Of a stretch of DNA of 64,000 nucleotides, positions 45,171 to 53,829 are shown in pieces. The stretch spans positions 1-64,000 of the forward strand of contig NZ_JACNMO010000002.1 in NCBI RefSeq assembly GCF_020622345.1, in the 5' to 3' direction. This DNA comes from Roseobacter weihaiensis. GTDB lineage: Bacteria; Pseudomonadota; Alphaproteobacteria; Rhodobacterales; Rhodobacteraceae. Under the pieces are notes generated by a model, which worked only from the letters and a program-made list of their open reading frames with translations, did not search any database and was not told where the DNA came from. Position 1 is the first letter of the stretch. Each line of letters starts with the position of its first letter. Position numbers and translations under genes: made by a program.

Positions 45171-45290
45171 GTCGCCGCCCTCACGGTGTCCTGTCGCGCG
45201 CAGCCTGGGCGGCGAGCGTGACCAAAAAATGTCTTTCCCGTGAAAGTGGAAAGGCAGAGCTTGCGGTGCGGGGCTCGGACGATCCGGCAT

Positions 45291-45318
45291 AAAAAAAGCG
45301 CCCCGAGAGGCGCCTTTT
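45291..45318 (-). terminator. Terminator after glnA
   Basis: On the minus strand, 19 bases past the glnA stop: GGCGC/GCGCC arms followed by seven T. It separates glnA from the downstream gene of unknown function. Confidence 0.85.
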
Positions 45319-45336
45319 CGTTGATATCGCCGCAGA

Positions 45337-46740
45337 TCAGCAGCTGTAGTACATGCCGAACTCCACCGGGTGCGGTGTATGTTCGTAGGTTTCGATCTCT
45401 TCCATCTTGAGTTCGATATAGCCTTCGATCTGATCCTTGGTGAAAACATCCCCGGCCAGCAGGAAGTCCATGTCTGCCTGCAGCTCTTCGACCGCTTCAC
45501 GCAGGGACCCGCAAACTGTCGGAATACCGGCTAGCTCTTCGGCCGGCAGATCGTAGAGGTTCTTGTCCATCGCCTCGCCGGGATCGATCTTGTTGGTGAT
45601 TCCGTCAAGACCGGCCATCAGCAGGGATGCAAAGCACAGGTAAGGGTTCGCGGCCGGATCGGGGAAGCGGGCCTCCACACGCTTGGCCTTGGGGCTTTCC
45701 GTCCACGGGATCCGGACGCAGCCAGACCGGTTGCGGGCAGAATAGGCACGCAGAACGGGGGCTTCAAATCCGGGGATCAGACGCTTGTAGCTGTTTGTCG
45801 ACGGGTTGGTGAAGGCATTCAGCGCCTTTGCGTGCTTGAGGATGCCGCCAATGAACCAGAGCGCTTCGTCCGACAGATCCGCATATTTGTCCCCCGCAAA
45901 GAGTGGCTTGCCGTCCTTCCAGATCGACATGTTGCAGTGCATGCCGGTGCCGTTGTCGCCATAGATCGGCTTGGGCATGAAGGTGGCGGATTTGCCGTAG
46001 GCATGCGCCACGTTGTGGATCACGTATTTGTATTTCTGCAGCTCGTCGGCCTGTTTGGTCAAGCTGTCAAAGATCAGACCCAGCTCGTGCTGGCAGGAGG
46101 CCACTTCGTGGTGGTGCTTGTCCACTTTCATGCCCAGACGCTTCATGGTCGACAGCATTTCAGACCGCAGGTCCTGGGATTCATCGGTGGGGTTCACAGG
46201 GAAGTAGCCGCCCTTGACGCCCGGACGGTGCCCCATGTTGCCCATCTCATAGTCGGTGTCTGTGTTCCAGGATGCGTCCACTGCATCAACTTCGTAAGAT
46301 ACCTTGTTGATTGTGTTTGAAAACTTGACGTTGTCGAAGAGAAAGAACTCCGCTTCGGGGCCAAAGTAAGCCACGTCGCCAATCCCGGAAGACTTCAGGT
46401 AGGCTTCGGCCTTCTGGGCGGTCCCGCGGGGGTCGCGCTCATAGGCTTCGCCGGTGTCCGGCTCGACGATGGAGCAATGCAGACACACGGTTTTTTCGGC
46501 GTAAAACGGGTCAATGTAGGCGCTGTCCACGTCGGGCATCAGCTTCATGTCGGAGGCTTCGATCGATTTCCAGCCAGCAACGGATGAGCCGTCAAACATG
46601 AACCCTTCTTCGAGGAAATCCTCATCGACCAGTTCCGACATCACGGTCACGTGTTGCAGCTTGCCGCGGGGGTCGGTGAAGCGGATGTCGACGTATTCGA
46701 CGCCTTCATCGGCAATCATCTTGAGTAGTTCTTTGCTCAT
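45337..46740 (-). CDS. glnA: Glutamine synthetase type I
   Basis: A 467-residue enzyme that makes glutamine from glutamate, ammonia and ATP; a dodecamer. Signature motifs: [19 protein letters not shown], the active-site loop [18 protein letters not shown], and [15 protein letters not shown]. The Tyr in NLYDLPAEE is the adenylylation site, so activity is probably controlled by GlnE. It is 50 bases after glnB on the same strand, the usual glnBA operon of alphaproteobacteria. Confidence 0.98.
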   Translation of the reverse strand: MSKELLKMIADEGVEYVDIRFTDPRGKLQHVTVMSELVDEDFLEEGFMFDGSSVAGWKSIEASDMKLMPDVDSAYIDPFYAEKTVCLHCSIVEPDTGEAYERDPRGTAQKAEAYLKSSGIGDVAYFGPEAEFFLFDNVKFSNTINKVSYEVDAVDASWNTDTDYEMGNMGHRPGVKGGYFPVNPTDESQDLRSEMLSTMKRLGMKVDKHHHEVASCQHELGLIFDSLTKQADELQKYKYVIHNVAHAYGKSATFMPKPIYGDNGTGMHCNMSIWKDGKPLFAGDKYADLSDEALWFIGGILKHAKALNAFTNPSTNSYKRLIPGFEAPVLRAYSARNRSGCVRIPWTESPKAKRVEARFPDPAANPYLCFASLLMAGLDGITNKIDPGEAMDKNLYDLPAEELAGIPTVCGSLREAVEELQADMDFLLAGDVFTKDQIEGYIELKMEEIETYEHTPHPVEFGMYYSC

Positions 46741-46790
46741 TCTCGGATATCCCTCTTGGTTGGAATGATAGTGCAGGGGCAGTCAGCAGA

Positions 46791-47165
<375 letters not shown>

Positions 47166-47296
47166 TCATCTTGGGATAAGACGGTCCATGCATAGACGGG
47201 GACTGCTCGTCAAAGCACGTGAAAATGGCCAAGTGTCGCAATTTTTTCGGGCATTGCGATTAAAAAATAGGCAGAATTGAATCTGGAGAGTTCATC

Positions 47297-48887
47297 ATGG
47301 GTGAATGGATCACCGCAGATCAGATGCGCGCTGTCGAAACCGAGGCCATTGAGTCGGGTCGTGTGACGGGGGAGGCCCTGATGGAGCGTGCCGGACGTGA
47401 TGTCGTCGAGGCGATCTACGAGGCCTGGCCGGACCTGGGCGTTTCCTCCCCTCATGCCCTCGTGCTCTGTGGCCCCGGCAACAATGGCGGTGATGGGTTT
47501 GTCGTGGCTCGTCTGTTGGCGCAGCGCGGCGTGCAGGTCGAGGTGTTCTTTTATGGTGCCGCAGACAACTTGTCGCCAGATGCCAGGCTCAATCATGACC
47601 GTTGGCTGGCGCTCTCGGTCGGCCCGACAACAAAGCTCACTTTTCCCGATGTCACGGCAGAGGAGGCCGCCGCATTTGTGAAAGGCGCCTATAGCAGATC
47701 CGGGACGACCCTTGTGATTGATGCCCTCTTTGGGATCGGTTTGACCCGTCCCATCACCGGATTGCAGCCGATCCTGCGCGCCCAGGAGACCGCGCGCGAT
47801 ACGGTACCTGTCCGCCATGTCAGCGTTGACGTGCCATCCGGTCTTGCCGAAGCCGGGCCGTTGGGCGACGACCCTCTGGCCGTGTTCCGCGCCGACCTCA
47901 CGGTCACCTTTCACAAAAGAAAACAGGCGCATCTCAACGGGGCAGAGTATTGTGGCCAAATTGTCGTCAAGGATATTGGCCTCTGAGCCTTCTGACACCA
48001 TTGCCCGTTTGGACGGAGATACACGGCTTGTGACCCACCATCAGATCACCCGCGACCAGCTTCCGCTGAACCAGCTGGCCAAGGCGCAGGGCCATAAATT
48101 TGCCCATGGGCACGCGCTCGTGTTGTCGGGCGGGGCGGGGCGCAGTGGCGCGGCCCGGCTGGCGGCCAGAGCGGCGCTGCGGGTTGGGGCGGGTCTGGTG
48201 ACCCTTGCCGTCCCCCCCGAAGCCCTTGCCGAAGTGGCGTCTCAGATCACCGCGATCATGCTCCAGCCCGTGGCGGACGCGCGGGCGCTGGCCAAGGTTC
48301 TCGAGGACGACCGCTTCAAGGCGATCTGTCTCGGGCCCGCCTTGGGAACTGGAAAAGGTCACGCGGCGTTGGTTGCCTCCTGCCTCGCCGCGCGCCGGGC
48401 AACGGTGCTGGATGCGGATGCGTTGACCCTTCTGGCCAAGGATAAACCGCTGTTTTCGGCCCTGCACGAGAGTTGCGTGTTGACGCCGCATGCGGGTGAA
48501 TTCGCCCGCCTGTTTCCTGATCTTGCCGAGAAGCTGGCCAATGCCCCGGGGTTCGGTAAGCCCGAGGCGACGCAGGAGGCCGCCGCGCGGGCGGGATGCA
48601 TTGTTGTGCTAAAAGGGGCGAAGACAACCGTGGCGCATCCCGACGGGCTGTGTGGTCAGCATTCGGCAACCGGGGAGCGTGCGGCACCTTGGCTTGCGAC
48701 AGCCGGGGCAGGGGATGTGCTGGCGGGTCTCATCACCGGGCTGATGGCGCGCGGGTTTGGACCGGCGCTTGCCGCTGAGCTTGGGGTTTGGCTGCATGTG
48801 GAGGCGGCGCTCTCATTCGGGCCGGGTCTGATTGCCGAAGACCTGCCGGAGGAGCTGCCCCGCGTGCTTAACGCGCTGTTGGCGTGA
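47297..48887 (+). CDS. nnr: Bifunctional NAD(P)H-hydrate epimerase/dehydratase, split by +1 frameshift
   Basis: Repairs hydrated NAD(P)H: the N-terminal YjeF domain epimerises R-NAD(P)HX and the C-terminal domain dehydrates S-NAD(P)HX using ADP. N-part: CGPGNNGGDGFVVARLL, LVIDALFGIGL and VSVDVPSGL. C-part: HALVLSGGAGRSGAARLAARAALRVGAG, CVLTPHAGEFARLFP, VVLKGAKTTVAHPDG and ATAGAGDVLAGLITG. The two lie in different frames. The first frame ends at a TGA (47984-47986) in CTC-TGA-G; skipping one base there joins them as DIGLEPSDTIARL. CTC-TGA recalls the CTT-TGA shift site of prfB, and AAGGA lies 10 bases before it. A simple indel is equally possible. The start at 47297 follows GGAGAG. Confidence 0.85.
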
Positions 48888-49416
48888 TTGCCGCGAGCTT
48901 TGCCGCGCCTGCCATGACATCTGCCGTGCCCAACTCCATCCCGTCCGCGTAGACCACTTGAGAACTGCCACAGAACACGCGGTAGAGGGTGACGGTCTGC
49001 AACCCGATGTCCCGGACAAATTCGCCATCGACAAGCGTTTGAGCGCAGCACAGCGCTTCGGGCTGACCTGTAAGCGCACGGGCACGCCAGTCTCGCACCA
49101 AAACGGGCTGACCGGCTGGTAACAGGCTGTCCTGTTCCGGACGGTGATGGCCCAAGGAGCCTGCAATGACATAGACGGCGGGCGTCAGCAGGCTGCATTG
49201 TTCGATACGCTCGACCGTGCTGGCCCCGTGACTTCGGGTGATGACCCGGTCGCCAACGGCCAGAGACTGAACGGGGCAGCTGCCCTTCATTGTCAGGATA
49301 CGTGCATTCTCGACAAAGCCGCTGGTCAACGCCGAAGCTTGCGATGATTTCGCGGCCAAGAAGAGAGGAGCGCTCAGGCTTTCAAAACAGGTGCGCCAAG
49401 CCGTTTTCGGCGTCAT
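48868..49416 (-). CDS. Hint-domain protein
   Basis: A 182-residue protein with a hedgehog/intein (Hint)-like domain of the type common in Rhodobacterales. Residues about 30-175 show SGFVENARILTMKGSCPVQSLAVGDRVITR, VYVIAGSLGHHRPEQDSLLPAGQPVLV and CAQTLVDGEFVRDIG, the repeated beta motifs of such proteins. The usual Cys at the splice position is absent near the start (GFVENA), so autocleavage is doubtful. The start was set at 49416, as AAAGGA lies eight bases away, against two bases for the ATG at 49422. Its last 20 bases overlap the end of nnr on the opposite strand. Confidence 0.78.
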   Translation of the reverse strand: MTPKTAWRTCFESLSAPLFLAAKSSQASALTSGFVENARILTMKGSCPVQSLAVGDRVITRSHGASTVERIEQCSLLTPAVYVIAGSLGHHRPEQDSLLPAGQPVLVRDWRARALTGQPEALCCAQTLVDGEFVRDIGLQTVTLYRVFCGSSQVVYADGMELGTADVMAGAAKLAAITPTAR

Positions 49417-49555
49417 CGACATTATCCTTTATTCCCTGACTTAATGTTATCGGAGCAATAGGATACCAAAGGCTTAACAGCCGAAATTTTTCTGCTCGCA
49501 ACTGTGTGCGGGGTTTGCTAGGACACGCACAGCGGTGGTTACGGGCCGTTTTCGT

Positions 49556-49639
49556 GCGGGTGTGGCGGAATTGGTAGACGCACCAGATTTAGGTTCTGGC
49601 GCCTTTGGCGTGGGGGTTCGAGTCCCTTCACCCGCACCA
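49556..49639 (+). tRNA. tRNA-Leu(UAG)
   Basis: Acceptor GCGGGTG pairs with CACCCGC at the 3' end, followed by A and an encoded CCA. The anticodon arm CCAGA/TCTGG holds TTTAGGT with anticodon TAG. A long variable arm (GCGCCTTTGGCGT) marks it as class II. The T arm is GGGGGTTCGAGTCCCTT. It is next to a mobile-element remnant, as its 3' end is a common integration site. Confidence 0.95.
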
Positions 49640-50211
49640 AAACAGACCTTGGGGTCCAATAGTCCATCTATCTCTTTGAATAATAACGCCTTTTGAGCGG
49701 TTCTAGCACCCTCGAATCGGCAGTACGGAATGCGCTCCGTGAAGCATAGCTTGAGCACGAGCCGCCGTGCTTCGATCTGCCCTCTTTCCCATATTTTCCA
49801 AGGGTTTGAGAGGAAAGTCATGGCTGGTTCTAGTTTTTCTTCGAACGTGCCCACTGGCTCGACCTGATTTTTGATTTTTTCACTTAGCACCGCACGCTGT
49901 TTTTCGATTTCAGAGAGCTTTGACTCGTAGGCATCGATCACGGCAGGGTCGCTTGCATCCAGAAGCCGTTTGATGAGCGCCTGTTTTTGTTTCTCAATGT
50001 CCTTCAGCTTAAGCTTTGAGCGGGTAACGATGTCCTGAGCTTGATCTTTTCTCATGTCCCACGCTTTGCGAAACATCTCTGTCGCCAGTTTGATGAGGCC
50101 GGGTGTTGGCTGAGGCTCTTTAACAAGGCCACCGACCTCGCTCTCGATCTTGTCTCGCGGGATAGACTTCCCGTAGTGGTTGCACTCTTTGGTCTGGCAG
50201 AGGTAATAGCC
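49640..50211 (-). pseudogene. Serine recombinase, C-terminal fragment
   Basis: The minus strand encodes the C-terminal half of a large serine recombinase: the zinc-ribbon start YYLCQTKECNHYGKSIPRDKIE, the coiled-coil DIEKQKQALIKRLLDASDPAVIDAYESKLSEIEKQ, and NPWKIWERGQIEARRLVLKLCFTERIPYCRFEG. The catalytic N-terminal domain is missing: upstream the frame passes straight into a TraG-like sequence at about 50205-50212. The frame also runs over the tRNA-Leu gene in antisense, which is not coding. It probably belonged to an element inserted at the tRNA 3' end. Confidence 0.7.
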
Positions 50212-50680
50212 GAGCAGGTTGGAGACCAGCTTTGCCGTCACATCATCTCGCACGCCGAAGAACATTTTCACTGCTGCACTCGAGGCGATCAGGTGTGCGC
50301 CGCCCGGCATCAGCTTGTTGGCTTGTTCAAAGTCTTGGAAGACCACGAAGGGACGGATGCCGATCCCGGCCCCGTCTGTGAACAGACGCACGATCTGGCT
50401 GTACCCGAATAAGCGTCCGGCCTCGTCTATCACCCATGTCTGGCGCGGCGCATCCGGCGCACGACGCTTCAGCGTCTTCGCACTGGCGAGGATCACCTTC
50501 ACCATTGGCGCCCAGGACTCGATCATGTCTTCGGGCACCATTAGGTAGAGGTGGTAGACCTGATCCTTGCGGCAGAGATCTTGGGGTGACGCATCAAACG
50601 GGCCTGACAATGCCTCTCTCAAACGATCATCTGACAGACAGCCAAGGGCTGCGTCCAGTTCCCCGATGATCCCGCGAAGG
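50212..50680 (-). pseudogene. TraG/VirD4-type coupling protein, C-terminal fragment
   Basis: The minus strand reads IIGELDAALGCLSDDRLREAL, PQDLCRKDQVYHLYLMVPEDMIESW, then QTWVIDEAGRL (Walker B of the conjugative coupling ATPase) and AGIGIRPFVVFQDFEQANKLMPGGAHLI, ending VRDDVTAKLVSNLLG. This is the C-terminal ATPase lobe of a type IV coupling protein. The N-terminal Walker A region is absent. It is joined in frame to the recombinase fragment, so one chimeric open frame of about 400 residues results. No convincing start codon with an RBS was seen. Confidence 0.65.
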
Positions 50681-50681
50681 C

Positions 50682-50876
50682 CACCACTGGTACCGTAAGG
50701 TTGCGGAACCACTGCGCGTCGAATGCTGGCCCCCTCTCGGCGGATTTGTTCCACAAATCGCCTGCCGGGCAGTGGTCAATCACAAGAAGATCGAACGCCT
50801 GTGGCGCGAAGAAGGCCTGCAACTTCCAAGGCGGCACAAGAAACGCAGGCGGCTTGGCTACGTTCGCACGTTGTAG
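50682..50876 (+). pseudogene. IS3-family orfB sliver
   Basis: On the plus strand one frame reads HHWYRKVAEPLRVECW, then VNHKKIERLWREEGLQLPRR, then HKKRRRL, and stops at TAG (50874-50876). VNHKKIERLWREEGL is the signature of the region just before the DDE domain of IS3-type OrfB. Nothing of the catalytic domain remains. It is wedged between the relaxase and coupling-protein fragments, so an IS insertion followed by deletion is likely. Confidence 0.55.
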
Positions 50877-50879
50877 TTC

Positions 50880-51200
50880 ACCATTTCGTTTGGAAATCTC
50901 AGTGGCCTTGGCATTTTCAACCAAAGTCTTTTTTCGTTTGCCCGTCAGTCGATCCAATAAGCCCTTTTCGCAGGCGGGCACCGCGCTCGGTTTTTCACGT
51001 CTTTGCCGTTCTTCCTGATCGTGTTTGATTTTCTGACAGTGCGCTTGCTGAACGCGCGCATGTTCATGTTTTAGCCGCTCAAGCTGTTCCGCCTTGGCGC
51101 GTTCTTGTCGCTGCTGTTCGATCTGCAACTCTTCAAGACGCGCCGCAATGACATCCTTAGCGTCTTCCCTGGGGGTGCCGATCTCTCCAGGTTCCGCTGT
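50880..51200 (-). pseudogene. MobA-type relaxase, C-terminal fragment
   Basis: The minus strand encodes a charged helical region (ARLEELQIEQQRQERAKAEQLERLKHEH) followed by CEKGLLDRLTGKRKKTLVENAKATEI. The LLDRLTGK-x-K pattern after a coil resembles the C-terminal part of MobA/TraA-type relaxases. The catalytic relaxase domain is absent. The open frame starts inside the LysR gene, so no real start exists. Same remnant as the TraG and recombinase fragments. Confidence 0.5.
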
Positions 51201-51210
51201 GCTGAAAGGC

Positions 51211-52137
51211 CTATGGTTTTTCGGGGAGTATTGCCCTACCCGCTTCTGTCGGGTCGAAGGCGGCGCGAAGGTATTCACTCATCAGCTGGCCAGCTTTGTC
51301 CTGCATGTTCTTGCGCCACACCGCATAGGTCATTACCGGCGCATGCAGGTCCTTGACCGGGCGCGTAATGATCCGTGGGTCGGCGCGGACCTGCGCGTTA
51401 TCCGCCTGTATCGTCACCCCCATGCCGCAGGCCACAAGCCCGATGATACTGAGGGTATCAGGCCCGGTCTGCACCACATCCGGCTCAAACCCCGCCTTGC
51501 TGCAGAGCCCGTAGAGGTGGCGGTGAAAGACGGCCCAGCGATCGGTGTTGCCGGTGACGAAAGGCGCACGGCGCAGCGCTGAAACGGGGATACTCTCCAG
51601 CTCTGCCAGCGGATGCGCGCGGGGCAACAGCACCACAAGGGGGTCGGATTGAACGGGGATGCTGTGAAAACTGTCATCCTCCATCGGCCCTGTCATAAAC
51701 CCAACATCGATGTTGTTGTTGCGCAGCAGGTCGTATTGCGCATCTGTCCAGGCGGCCCTGAGATCGACACGAATGTCCGGGTTGGCGGCGCGAAAAGCCT
51801 CTACGATCGACGTCAGGATGCCCGCGATGGCGATTTCCGTGTACCCGATCACCACGTTGCCGATCTGACCGCTTGCAATCTTGCGGGCGCGCAGCAGGCC
51901 CCCTTCCAGCAGGTCGACCGCATCCCGACAGGTGTTCTGAAAGGCCGTACCCGCAGGGGTTGGACCGACATTGCGGGTGTCCCGCTCAAACAGCGGAAAG
52001 CCCAGGTCGTGCTCGAGCTGCGAGATCGATCGGCTGAGCGCGGGCTGGGTGATGCCAAGCTGATCTGCGGCGGCGCGATAATTCCGCATTTCGTAGAGCT
52101 TGAGAAAGTAGCGCAGGCGCCTGAGGTCGGTTTTCAT
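51211..52137 (-). CDS. LysR-family regulator of the TRAP/D-aminoacylase operon
   Basis: A 308-residue LysR-type regulator. Its N-terminal helix-turn-helix is RLRYFLKLYEMRNYRAAADQ, then LGITQPALSRSISQLE. The effector domain begins near GQIGNVVIGYTE. It is divergent from dctP, with 96 bases between the starts that hold a TAATTGCAATTA palindrome, so it most likely controls the operon. The effector may be the transported solute. Its 3' end abuts the mobile-element remnant; the C-terminus AFDPTEAGRAILPEKP looks intact. Confidence 0.9.
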   Translation of the reverse strand: MKTDLRRLRYFLKLYEMRNYRAAADQLGITQPALSRSISQLEHDLGFPLFERDTRNVGPTPAGTAFQNTCRDAVDLLEGGLLRARKIASGQIGNVVIGYTEIAIAGILTSIVEAFRAANPDIRVDLRAAWTDAQYDLLRNNNIDVGFMTGPMEDDSFHSIPVQSDPLVVLLPRAHPLAELESIPVSALRRAPFVTGNTDRWAVFHRHLYGLCSKAGFEPDVVQTGPDTLSIIGLVACGMGVTIQADNAQVRADPRIITRPVKDLHAPVMTYAVWRKNMQDKAGQLMSEYLRAAFDPTEAGRAILPEKP

Positions 52138-52164
52138 GATAATTTTTTTGCATCAATGAGAGCT

Positions 52165-52176
52165 TAATTGCAATTA
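52165..52176. promoter_or_regulatory. Palindrome, probable LysR-binding site
   Basis: Perfect 12-base palindrome TAATTGCAATTA between the divergent LysR and dctP genes, 27 bases from the LysR start and 57 from dctP. It contains the T-N11-A spacing when extended by one base, the usual LysR box. Confidence 0.6.
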
Positions 52177-52233
52177 GACAGTTAATAATCAACTTGCTTA
52201 ACTGGCCCTATCAACACAACAGGGGAATTTGTC

Positions 52234-53229
52234 ATGCTAGATTTCGTTCGTCGTACTGCCGCAGGGATTGTCTGCTCTGCCGGGCTGGTGGGGGCTGCCT
52301 ATGCCGATGATGTTGTCATGAACCTTGGCTGGGCCACGCCGCTGGATGGCGATTACGGGGTGCTTGCCAAGAAGTTCGAAGAGTTGGCCGAAGAGTATTC
52401 CAACGGGACGATTGACGTGAAGCTGCGGTGCTGTGCGCAGATCGCCACCGAAGACGACGCGTTCAAAGCGCTGCAACTGGGCACCGTGGATGGCTATTTC
52501 ATCAGCCAGAACAACGTATCCCCCCATTGGGATCTGATGGATGTCTTTGTGCTGCCCTATATTTTCCAGAGCGGTGATCATCTGGTCGAGGTGGCGACCG
52601 GGCCGGTCGGAGACCTGATCAAATCCAAGCTGCAAGAAGCAACAGGTGTGCATCTGTTGACCTTCGGAGGCCCCGGCTATCGCGATTTCTTCAACTCCGA
52701 GCGTCCGATCAATTCCATGGCGGACATGGAGGGGCTGAAAATCCGCGTGCCCAAGAACGAGGTGATGCTGGCCACGTTCGAGGCCTTTGGGGCAGAGCCT
52801 GTGCCGCTCGCCTGGTCGGAGACACCCACGGCGCTGCAGACCCGGACCATCGACGGCGGGGACAACGGAACCTCGGTCATTCAGGAAATGAAGTTTTTTG
52901 AATTTGCCGAGCATTTGACCATCCTTGACCATTTCGCGGGGTTTGCCCCGGTGCTGGCCTCTGATCGCTTCATGAGCAAGCTCGACGACGCGCAGCGCGA
53001 AGCGGTGTTGCGGGCGGCGACGGAGGCAGGCGCCTATCATACCGAGATTAAACTGGCCGAGATCGAAGGCGTTCGGGAATGGCTGGCGAACGAAGGCGGG
53101 ATGAAAGTTACCCGCCCGGACCGCGCCCCCTTCATTGAGGCTGCGCAAAAGGTGCAGCAGGAGTTTGCCGCCGACCGCGGGCCGGAGTTTCTGGAGCTTG
53201 TGAACGCCATTCAGGCCGCAGCCGAATAG
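52234..53229 (+). CDS. dctP: TRAP transporter solute-binding protein DctP
   Basis: A 331-residue periplasmic receptor with a signal peptide (AAGIVCSAGLVGAAYA). DctP-family sequence: ALQLGTVDGYFISQNNVSPHW, the substrate-contact region GGPGYRDFFNSERPINSMADMEGLKIRVP, and WSETPTALQTRTIDGGDNG. The Arg in KIRVPKNE normally binds the ligand carboxylate, so an organic acid is expected. With the D-aminoacylase downstream, N-acyl amino acids are plausible ligands. Start with GGGGA nine bases upstream. Confidence 0.93.
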   Translation: MLDFVRRTAAGIVCSAGLVGAAYADDVVMNLGWATPLDGDYGVLAKKFEELAEEYSNGTIDVKLRCCAQIATEDDAFKALQLGTVDGYFISQNNVSPHWDLMDVFVLPYIFQSGDHLVEVATGPVGDLIKSKLQEATGVHLLTFGGPGYRDFFNSERPINSMADMEGLKIRVPKNEVMLATFEAFGAEPVPLAWSETPTALQTRTIDGGDNGTSVIQEMKFFEFAEHLTILDHFAGFAPVLASDRFMSKLDDAQREAVLRAATEAGAYHTEIKLAEIEGVREWLANEGGMKVTRPDRAPFIEAAQKVQQEFAADRGPEFLELVNAIQAAAE

Positions 53230-53295
53230 GGCGGTCTTTGACAGCCAGGCCGACCGCGCAGCCCGCGCGTTCGGTACCAGAAAAGGACTTTCCTC

Positions 53296-53829
53296 ATGCC
53301 CTTGATCCATTGGCTGGATCGCCACTTCGAAGAGGCGATCTGCTGTTTCTGCCTGTCTCTTGTCGCCACCTGCGTCTTTTTGCAGGTCATCATGCGCTAC
53401 GTCTTTCACACCGCTCTGCAATGGAGCGAAGAGGTCGCGGCGATGGGGATGGTCTGGGCCGTTTACATGGGCGCGGCGCTTTGTGTGCGTGAACGGTTCC
53501 ACATTCGGATCATGGCGGGTGTCTTGCTCTTTCCGCCGCGGGTGGCGCGCAGCATCATCATTCTGGCGGATCTGCTTTGGGCGATGTTCTGCATCTTCAT
53601 GCTGGTGATCAGCTTTGAATATCTCAGCGTGCTGGCGCAGTTCACCTCGCGCACCCCGCGTCTGGGGATCGACGAATTCTATCCACAATCCATTCTGGTC
53701 ATCGGCTACGGGCTGATCCTGCTGCGGCTTTTACAGATTTACATTGAATGGGCCCGTAGTGGCTGGGCGGGTCTTCCCGGCATGCGGCCGGAGCATCAGA
53801 TCGACATTGAAACAGGGCTTGAGAAATGA
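53296..53829 (+). CDS. dctQ: TRAP transporter small membrane subunit DctQ
   Basis: A 177-residue protein with four hydrophobic segments. Family sequence includes LVATCVFLQVIMRYVFHTALQWSEEVAAMGMVWAVYMGAAL and REFRFH-like RERFHIRIMAG. It follows dctP by 66 bases and overlaps dctM by four bases. Confidence 0.92.
   Translation: MPLIHWLDRHFEEAICCFCLSLVATCVFLQVIMRYVFHTALQWSEEVAAMGMVWAVYMGAALCVRERFHIRIMAGVLLFPPRVARSIIILADLLWAMFCIFMLVISFEYLSVLAQFTSRTPRLGIDEFYPQSILVIGYGLILLRLLQIYIEWARSGWAGLPGMRPEHQIDIETGLEK

Noticed and set aside
49474-49640. Continuation of the recombinase frame across tRNA-Leu
   Set aside because: It is the antisense of the tRNA and of its flank; such a peptide is a known artefact of reading class II tRNA genes backwards.
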